Part shown: one piece after another, positions 37,893 through 44,078 of the stretch | Layout: each line of letters opens with the position of its first letter | Position numbering within the stretch: the first letter of the stretch is position 1 | Assembly (NCBI GenBank): GCA_017509715.1 | Contig: JAFWOU010000031.1 | Coordinates: forward strand, 1 to 44,078 | Origin: Paludibacteraceae bacterium | GTDB taxonomy: Bacteria; Bacteroidota; Bacteroidia; Bacteroidales; Paludibacteraceae | DNA length: 44,078 nucleotides | Direction: 5' to 3' | Notes under the pieces: generated by a model | Seen by the model: only the letters and a program-made list of their open reading frames with translations | The model's database searches: none | Told to the model about the DNA's origin: nothing | Program-made: the position numbers and the translations under genes

Positions 37893-39215
37893 TTACTTCT
37901 TCTTCGCCTCCGCTTGTTTCTTGCGGATCATCGTGATGTATTTCTCTATCGTGATGTTGTGCGACTGGTTGCCGGTGATGGCGTAGCCCTTGTCGGAGAA
38001 CTTCACGTCCGGACACTCGCGTACGGCCTTCACCAGGTTGGCCCACGAAGCCATCTTCGGATCGCTCGAGTCGATAATCGGTGCGTACTTATTCAGGATC
38101 TGGTCGCGGCGATAGTAAGCCAGCGCGGCATACAGTCCCTTCAGTTCGGGCACTGCCTCCAGTTGACGCTCCGAGATCTCTACGCCGTCCTTGTTCTTCT
38201 TCTCATACAGCTCCTTATATACCTTCTTGGTCTTCTGTGCTGCCGGCTCTTCGGCTTTTACCTCCGGCTTCTTCTCCTCAGGCTTGACCTCGGTATTCTC
38301 CTCTTTCTTCTCCGGCTCCTTGGCCTCTACTACCTCCTGATTCGGCGTCTCCAGCACGGCAGGGGCCTCAGCCTCCTTGGTCTGCACAGCCATCGGTTCG
38401 GGCTCCGAGAACTCCTCCTCAATAGCCTCAATGATGACGGAGTCTACGGGGTATTGCGCCATTTCTGCAGGCGTGATCACCTTGGTGTCTTTCTCACCAA
38501 AGATAGCCCATCCGGCCAGCACTCCTACTACCAGGCATACCAGCGCTACCAGCACCACGGCCAGCCAGTCGCTGTTCGACGGACCCTTCTTAGGCTCCTG
38601 CGTCAGGTAGCCCGGACGCTTCTGCAAGCGATACTTACCGCCGCCCATCTGGTAGAACTCATGACCGTCTACGTTTATAGTATTGATCATGCGCGCGCTG
38701 CGCGTGGTGAACTCTACGCCGTCGATCAGCACCACCAGCTCATCACCCTCTTTCTCCAGCACGATCTCCACCTGGTCTTTGCCTACGAAGTTCACTGCGT
38801 CGTTAAAGTCCACATAGCCGGCACCCTCTACGCGAATCGGTACGTGTACCAGATCCGCTTCGCGTACGTATACGCCGTAGCCGTTGGTCACCTCGCGGTT
38901 GTTGATATACAGACGATAAGGCACGTTCACGCCGCTCTCGCCCTTCACCTGGATCATCTGGTAGCTGATCAGCCGGAACCACTCCAGCTGAGGAGCCTGG
39001 TAACGCATCGTGTCGTTCACCACTATCTTCTGCTCCATCTGGTTGGTACCCACTACGCGTCCCAACATGCCATTCTTGCGGAACGTGATCGTCACCTCCT
39101 GACCGCGCGTCAGCGAGACAGGCGCCGTGAACTCACGGCCGTTGATATACAGGGTCACGCCGCTGTTGTCCAACACCGGCGAGAGCACTACTTTGTCAAA
39201 CTGAAGTTCTTGCAT
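37893..39215 (-). CDS. unknown single-pass membrane protein
   Basis: 440 residues. No signal peptide; an N-terminal ~215-residue beta-rich part (two or three Ig-like repeats: LYINGREFTAPVSLT, LYINNREVTNGYGVYV, VVLIDGVEFTTRSARM); one membrane helix at about residues 219-240 (WLAVVLVALVCLVVGVLAGW); a Glu/Pro/Lys-rich linker (~255-320); and a C-terminal domain with ISERQLEAVPELKGLYAALAYYRRD and a terminal ITIEKYITMIRKKQAEAKKK. The likely topology is N-terminus in the cytoplasm, C-terminus in the periplasm. I do not recognise the family. Own promoter, and shared terminator. Confidence 0.75.
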   Translation of the reverse strand: MQELQFDKVVLSPVLDNSGVTLYINGREFTAPVSLTRGQEVTITFRKNGMLGRVVGTNQMEQKIVVNDTMRYQAPQLEWFRLISYQMIQVKGESGVNVPYRLYINNREVTNGYGVYVREADLVHVPIRVEGAGYVDFNDAVNFVGKDQVEIVLEKEGDELVVLIDGVEFTTRSARMINTINVDGHEFYQMGGGKYRLQKRPGYLTQEPKKGPSNSDWLAVVLVALVCLVVGVLAGWAIFGEKDTKVITPAEMAQYPVDSVIIEAIEEEFSEPEPMAVQTKEAEAPAVLETPNQEVVEAKEPEKKEENTEVKPEEKKPEVKAEEPAAQKTKKVYKELYEKKNKDGVEISERQLEAVPELKGLYAALAYYRRDQILNKYAPIIDSSDPKMASWANLVKAVRECPDVKFSDKGYAITGNQSHNITIEKYITMIRKKQAEAKKK

Positions 39216-39252
39216 AATATCTCGTTTTTTTCAAAAAATCACAATTTGGGCG

Positions 39253-39283
39253 CAAAGGTACGATTTTTTTCGCATATACGCAA
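39253..39283 (-). promoter_or_regulatory. promoter of the unknown membrane protein gene
   Basis: TACCTTTG (39253-39260), 19-base spacer, TTGC (39280-39283). The -33 part lies in an inverted repeat CGCATATACGC / GCGTATGCG (39271-39292), a possible operator. Confidence 0.8.
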
Positions 39284-39375
39284 GCGTATGCGCATAAAAA
39301 AGCGAAAAAAATGCATTTTTGCCATCTATAGGGAAAATTTCTAATTTTCCATTTTTCATTTTCCGCGAAATTTCG

Positions 39376-39383
39376 TACCTTTG
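39376..39383 (+). promoter_or_regulatory. -7 element of tamB
   Basis: TACCTTTG, 27 bases before the ATG, preceded by G. The -33 region is only T-rich (TTTT 19 bases upstream). Confidence 0.7.
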
Positions 39384-39410
39384 CACGATAATTTGCATTA
39401 GTGTGCACCT

Positions 39411-42400
39411 ATGCGTCGCGTTTTGTACTACATATCCGTTGTGCTGTTCAGCCTCCTCCTGATGCTGGGCATGTTCGTTGCGGCCCTTAGCAGCGAACAG
39501 GTGCAGAACGCCGTGGCGCAGCTGGTCACCCAGGAACTCAGCCGCGGTCTGGACGCCGAGGTAAGTATCGGGCAGATCGAGTACAGCTTTCCCGCTCGCG
39601 TTCGTATCCACGACGTCTGCCTCCACGACCAGCAGGGCGACACACTGGCTTATATCCAGCAGATGTACGCACGTTTTCGTCCGCTCGCGCTCCGCGACCA
39701 TGAGATACGTTTCTCGCGCGTAGACGTCCGCGGCGTACGGGCGCATGTTTATACCCTGCCCGATGGCGACTACAACTTCGCCTTCCTCGCCCGCGCCTTC
39801 CGTAGCGAGGGCGAGTCGGCGCCTTTCCAGGCGCTGCTCTCCATACGCGATATCCACCTGGAGGATGTTCAGCTTCGCTGGCAGGACTATACCGTCCTCT
39901 TGGCCTCGTCCGACATGGACCTGAGCCATTTCACGCGCGACTCCATCGACGGCCAGATCAATAGCCTCCGCGCTACCGTTACCCACGGCGGGGAGCAACT
40001 CCTGATCGACGATTTCCGGGCGCATGTCCAGAAGACCGACACCGCCCTGCGCTTCCCTACCCTCTGCGTACGCCTGCCCCGCTCCGAACTGGATGCTTCG
40101 GGTGTGGAGATCACCCTGCCCCGGGGACCGCTTACGCGCCCGGGCGCCATGCACCATACCTATGTCGACCTCACGCTGCGTACCGCCCGGCTTAAGCCCG
40201 CCGACCTGGCGATGCTCTCGCCGGCGCTGAAGCGGCTGGACGGCCAGCTCAGCATGACCGGCCACCTCCACGGTGCTGTCGACAGCGTAGCGGCCAGCGA
40301 CCTCTCGCTCTCCTACAACGACCAGCCCATCCTCCGTGGCGACGTCTCGGCCGTGGGACTACCCATGATCGACTCCACGCGTTTTCATATCCATTGCGAC
40401 GACATCCATGTCTCGGCCCGTATGCTGCGCGACTTCCTCAACGACTGGCATGACGCGCAGATCGAGCTGCCGGCTATCATCACGCGCCTCAACGATGTGC
40501 ATTTCCGCGGCGATGCCAACGGACGCATACGCGATGTGCGACTCAACGGCACGTTCACCTCTACACTCGGCAACATGGGCGTGAATGGTCATTTCGCGGC
40601 CGACTCAGCCTTCCACGACCTCAGCTACAACGCACGTTTCCAGGCCAGTCAGTTCCGTCTGGGCGAATTGCTCGGCACCCAGGAAGTGGGTGACCTCACG
40701 GGCGATATCTATGCCGAGGGCACCTACCGGCCCGGCGTGGTGGATGCTCGCATGACGGCCGATATCAGCTCGCTCATGCTCCATGGCTATACCTACCACA
40801 ACCTGCACGTTGACGGCCACTATAGCCCCAAACTCTTCGACGGCCTGCTCACGCTCGACGACCCCAACGCGCGGGCGCGGTTCAACGGACGCATCGACAT
40901 GACCCGCCGCTATCCCGATATCGACTGCGACCTGCGCCTCCAGCATCTCCGGCCGGGTGCGCTCCACCTGTCCGATAAGTTGGCCGACCTCACCATTGCC
41001 GGCGCTATGAAGATGAAGCTCAGCGGCACGGACATCGACCATATGTCGGGTTCGCTGGTGCTCGACTCGCTCAACCTCCGCGACAGCCAGCGCCACCTGC
41101 GTATGCGCCATCTGACCGTAGATGCGCTCGCCAACGGTGCGGCTAAGCAGATCCAGCTCCGGAGCGACTACCTCAGTGCCGATCTCTCCGGCCGCTTCTA
41201 TTACGACGACCTGCCGGCCGTGCTCCAGCGAGCCGCTAAGCGTATGTTGCCGCCCTCGATGCTGACCTGCCTCCGGCCTAAGTCGGGCTGGTCACAGCGG
41301 ACGCCTCGCGGCGCGCAGAACGTCCGTCTCGACCTCACGGCCAACGACCTCAGTTCGCTGGCCGGCATGTTCGGACTCAACCTGCCGCTGGGTCCGCAGC
41401 AGACTGCGCAGCTCAGCATCAACGATGCATCCGGCCAATGCACGCTCGACGTGTCGCAGCCCCATATGGCGCTGGGCAAGAAGCAGGTACGTGACCTCCG
41501 GCTCCACCTCGACAACCTGCAGGGCCATCCCGAGCTCTCGGCTTCGGCTGTAGCGATGGACTATCTGGCCGACCTTAGCATGGTGCTGCGCGGCGATGAA
41601 CTCTCCACCGACCTCAGTATGCAACCCGAGGACCCGCAGGCGGCCTTCCGCATCAGTGACCTCCACCTGGATACCCGCTTCCGTACGTTGTACGACCGTC
41701 CCCATATCGACCTCCACCTGGCGCCGGGACAACTGGTGCTGGAGGACACTACGTTCCTCTTTGACGATATTCTCATGAGCTACACGGCGGCCCATCCCTC
41801 GGTCCAGATCGACCAGCTCCATTTCTATACCTCTACCGGCAGCCAGGAACTGACCGTCCAGGGCGTTGCCTCGCATAGCATGAGCGACGCACTCAACGTG
41901 CGTCTGCAGCGCATCAATGCCGGCTATCTCATGCCGCTCGTGGTGGACGAGAAGAGCTTCAAGATGGGCGGTACCGTAGATGGTTGGGCTACGCTCTATG
42001 CCGCATTGGACAAACCCATGGTGGATGCCGAAGTCAAGATATGGAACTACGCCATGGGCGACGAGGTCATCGGCGATGCCGACGGTGCTATCCACTTCAA
42101 TCCGGCCCGTAAGTTGCTGGAGTTTGAGGCCCACGTGGCGGACAGCATTCGCCCGCGTGCGGACGTGCACGGAGCCGTAGACCTGGCAGGCGGTCGTTGG
42201 GAGGTCAATATAGCGCCTACCCATATCCCGCTCGACTTCATCGGCTATTGGACGCGCGGCTTCATGCCCGAGATAGGCGGTCACGGTTCGGGTACGGTTA
42301 AGGTCTTCGGATGGCCGGGAGCGACCTACGTCCTCACCCGCGTAAAAGCCGAGGACGGCACCATACGCGTGCCCTTCACCGGTTGCCGTTACCATCTCAA

Positions 42401-43940
42401 CGACTCAGTCTTCATGGATTCGACCTCTATTCGCTTCCCCCATATGACGCTGCAGGACGACAATGGCAACCCCATAGAGTTTGATGGAACGATCACGCAC
42501 GATCAGTTCCGCAACTTCAAGTTCCACCTCGTCGCCCAACCCCACAAGGCTATGGTGCTTGACCTGCCCTACGAGCCGGGCGCTAACGTCCAGGGACGCG
42601 TCTATGCCGAGGGTATCGCCCGCATCGACGGCGACGACGACCTGATCACCATCACGGCCGATGCCAGTACGGCTAAGAACTCCCAGTTCCGCCTGGCTAT
42701 CGGCGGTGCGTCCACCGAGTCGGAGTCCAACTTCGTCCATTTCGTCGATTCGCTGCGTAGCAGCCTGCCCAGACCGCCTAAGGCTGTCCTCAGCGACACC
42801 ACCGACACCGCGGCCCTCGCAACCCTGCCCGATTCGGTGCGTCCGCCGCGTCCGCGCGTGGAGACCTCTACGCGTATCAAGCTGGCGCTCAATATAGAGA
42901 CTACGCCGCTCTTGAACTTCCAGCTCCTGCTCGACGAGCGTACGGGCGACATGATCCAGGCACGCGGCGACGGTGCGCTGCGCCTCACCTACGATAGCCA
43001 CCTGGACGAGTACCGCCTGCTCGGCACCTATACCGCCCAAAGCGGTTCGTTGGGCTTCACGCTCGCTAATATCATCCGACGCAACTTCTCGATAGGCAAC
43101 GGTAGCACCATCGTCTGGAACGGCGATCCAGCCGATCCCGACCTGAATGTCAAGGCGGCTTACCACGTCACGGCCAACCTGCGTGACCTCTTCGGCGAGG
43201 AGATCTCGTCCGTGGGCGTGACGCGTTCGTCCGTGCCGGTCAATACCTGCCTGAACATGACGGGCCGGCTCAACAACCCCACCCTCAAGTTCGGCATCGA
43301 ACTGCCTATGTCCGAAGAGGGTATCCAGAACCAGGTGCAGGCTATCATCAATACCGAGGAGATGCTCATGCGTCAGGTGGTCTACCTGCTCGTCTTCGGC
43401 CGGTTCTATACGCCCGACTACATGTTGTCGTCCTCCGGCTACGGACTCAACGAGACCTACTCTATCCTCTCGTCCACCATCACGGGCCAGATCAACAGTT
43501 GGCTCGGTAAGCTCACCGACATCTTCACCATGGGTATCCAGGTGCGCGCCGAGGGCGAAGGCGCTTCGGCTTCCCAGGAGTATGAGGCCCAGTTCCAGCT
43601 CCAGCCCGTCGACCGACTGGTCATCAACGGCAACGTAGGCTATCGCTACAATGATATCAGCAATCGGCCCTTCTTTGGTGACCTGGATGCCGAGGTGATG
43701 CTCACCGACGATGGTCAGCTGCGCCTGAAGGGCTATACGCATACCGTAGATAAGTACTCACTGCGTCAGGCCAATACCATCCAGGGTATCGGTCTGTTGT
43801 GGCGCTACAACTTCAATATCCCGTCTAAGGACCAGCGCAAGCAGATCCAGGCGCGCCGCAAAGCCCTCCGCGAAGCGAAGAAAGCCGCCCGTGAGCAGAA
43901 AAAAGCTAAGAAAGAGGCACAAAAAAAGGCTACTGAATGA
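39411..43940 (+). CDS. tamB: translocation/assembly module protein TamB
   Basis: 1509 residues. An N-terminal membrane anchor (MRRVLYYISVVLFSLLLMLGMFV) is followed by a long beta-helical AsmA/TamB-type region, and a C-terminal DUF490/TamB domain: LNMTGRLNNPTLKFGIELPMSEEGIQNQVQAIINTEEMLMRQVVYLLVFGRF, with SGSLGFTLANIIRRNFSIGNGSTIVWNGDP. The protein spans the periplasm and takes part in outer-membrane protein assembly or lipid transport. A basic C-terminal tail (~35 residues) ends the frame. No tamA/bamA neighbour is seen in the window. An IS3-family element starts two bases after the stop. Confidence 0.95.
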   Translation: MRRVLYYISVVLFSLLLMLGMFVAALSSEQVQNAVAQLVTQELSRGLDAEVSIGQIEYSFPARVRIHDVCLHDQQGDTLAYIQQMYARFRPLALRDHEIRFSRVDVRGVRAHVYTLPDGDYNFAFLARAFRSEGESAPFQALLSIRDIHLEDVQLRWQDYTVLLASSDMDLSHFTRDSIDGQINSLRATVTHGGEQLLIDDFRAHVQKTDTALRFPTLCVRLPRSELDASGVEITLPRGPLTRPGAMHHTYVDLTLRTARLKPADLAMLSPALKRLDGQLSMTGHLHGAVDSVAASDLSLSYNDQPILRGDVSAVGLPMIDSTRFHIHCDDIHVSARMLRDFLNDWHDAQIELPAIITRLNDVHFRGDANGRIRDVRLNGTFTSTLGNMGVNGHFAADSAFHDLSYNARFQASQFRLGELLGTQEVGDLTGDIYAEGTYRPGVVDARMTADISSLMLHGYTYHNLHVDGHYSPKLFDGLLTLDDPNARARFNGRIDMTRRYPDIDCDLRLQHLRPGALHLSDKLADLTIAGAMKMKLSGTDIDHMSGSLVLDSLNLRDSQRHLRMRHLTVDALANGAAKQIQLRSDYLSADLSGRFYYDDLPAVLQRAAKRMLPPSMLTCLRPKSGWSQRTPRGAQNVRLDLTANDLSSLAGMFGLNLPLGPQQTAQLSINDASGQCTLDVSQPHMALGKKQVRDLRLHLDNLQGHPELSASAVAMDYLADLSMVLRGDELSTDLSMQPEDPQAAFRISDLHLDTRFRTLYDRPHIDLHLAPGQLVLEDTTFLFDDILMSYTAAHPSVQIDQLHFYTSTGSQELTVQGVASHSMSDALNVRLQRINAGYLMPLVVDEKSFKMGGTVDGWATLYAALDKPMVDAEVKIWNYAMGDEVIGDADGAIHFNPARKLLEFEAHVADSIRPRADVHGAVDLAGGRWEVNIAPTHIPLDFIGYWTRGFMPEIGGHGSGTVKVFGWPGATYVLTRVKAEDGTIRVPFTGCRYHLNDSVFMDSTSIRFPHMTLQDDNGNPIEFDGTITHDQFRNFKFHLVAQPHKAMVLDLPYEPGANVQGRVYAEGIARIDGDDDLITITADASTAKNSQFRLAIGGASTESESNFVHFVDSLRSSLPRPPKAVLSDTTDTAALATLPDSVRPPRPRVETSTRIKLALNIETTPLLNFQLLLDERTGDMIQARGDGALRLTYDSHLDEYRLLGTYTAQSGSLGFTLANIIRRNFSIGNGSTIVWNGDPADPDLNVKAAYHVTANLRDLFGEEISSVGVTRSSVPVNTCLNMTGRLNNPTLKFGIELPMSEEGIQNQVQAIINTEEMLMRQVVYLLVFGRFYTPDYMLSSSGYGLNETYSILSSTITGQINSWLGKLTDIFTMGIQVRAEGEGASASQEYEAQFQLQPVDRLVINGNVGYRYNDISNRPFFGDLDAEVMLTDDGQLRLKGYTHTVDKYSLRQANTIQGIGLLWRYNFNIPSKDQRKQIQARRKALREAKKAAREQKKAKKEAQKKATE

Positions 43941-43942
43941 GG

Positions 43943-44078
43943 TGACCCCCAAAAGTTGGACAGATTATTAAATCTATTTGACTTGATTTTGAAAGTGAGT
44001 TCGGTATTGTACCGGGCTCATTTTCAATTTTAGTTTGATACGTTCGGTATTATAGTACCGGATGTATTGTTTCAATGC
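43943..44078. mobile_element. IS3-family insertion sequence, one end
   Basis: TGACCCCCAAAAGTTGGACA (43943-43962) is the terminal inverted repeat of the IS3/IS150 group. The transposase gene runs off the window to the right. The element begins two bases after the tamB stop codon. Confidence 0.85.
43974..44078 (-). CDS. IS3-family transposase (OrfB), C-terminal end, partial
   Basis: The last 34 codons on the minus strand read ALKQYIRYYNTERIKLKLKM and SPVQYRTHFQNQVK, the typical C-terminus of IS150-group OrfB integrase domains (YYNTERIK, MSPVQYR). The rest lies outside the window. Confidence 0.9.
   Translation of the reverse strand, partial: ALKQYIRYYNTERIKLKLKMSPVQYRTHFQNQVK

Overview
The window reads as chromosomal DNA of a gut-type anaerobic member of the Bacteroidales. 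The promoters follow the Bacteroidota pattern (TTG near -33, TANNTTTG near -7, almost always 19 bases apart here), Shine-Dalgarno sites are weak, and the gene content fits: class III ribonucleotide reductase, a menaquinone methyltransferase, Omp28-type lipoproteins, BspA-type leucine-rich repeats, short MutS2, TamB and an ORF6N protein. No rRNA, tRNA or CRISPR array was seen.

Layout. 1-3300 is a decayed accessory stretch: a small HTH protein with an HNH nuclease, a small membrane protein interrupted at a run of seven G/C pairs, a 5'-truncated ORF6N gene, short repeats and hairpins. 3300-7892 (+) holds a cytidylate-kinase-like protein, a family 2 glycosyltransferase, a SpoIID/LytB protein and a THUMP-like methyltransferase; the last three carry many in-frame repeat inserts. 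16628-7882 (-) may be one nine-gene operon: steroid 5-alpha-reductase, Old Yellow Enzyme family reductase, two tandem SDRs, a TlpA-like thioredoxin, a DUF6029-type barrel, and three exported proteins of which two are Omp28-like. 20845-16703 (-) is a GH3 / HAD / acyltransferase / EamA operon. Then follow a large secreted beta-repeat protein, HPF, NrdD-NrdG, UbiE/MenG with a FecCD permease, PanB with a small barrel, a BspA-type LRR protein, a tightly coupled operon (glucosaminidase-LysM, DUF721, MutS2, barrel, metallophosphatase, thioredoxin-like), a lipoprotein, an unknown single-pass membrane protein, TamB, and the end of an IS3-family element starting two bases after the tamB stop.

The two most notable things are these. 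(1) A pervasive family of short tandem tracts, mostly 7-base words, fills nearly every intra-operon spacer, often supplies the stop codon of the upstream gene, and is also inserted in frame inside at least five genes, with a 50-base companion element that carries a conserved UNCG hairpin. It resembles the heptameric STRR sequences known from cyanobacteria. (2) A 5-alpha-reductase / OYE-reductase / double-SDR cluster has the gene set known for bile-acid or steroid A-ring conversion in gut Bacteroidales, here apparently transcribed together with envelope genes. The promoters also share a stricter consensus than the textbook one, and several are fused to terminators or overlap divergently.
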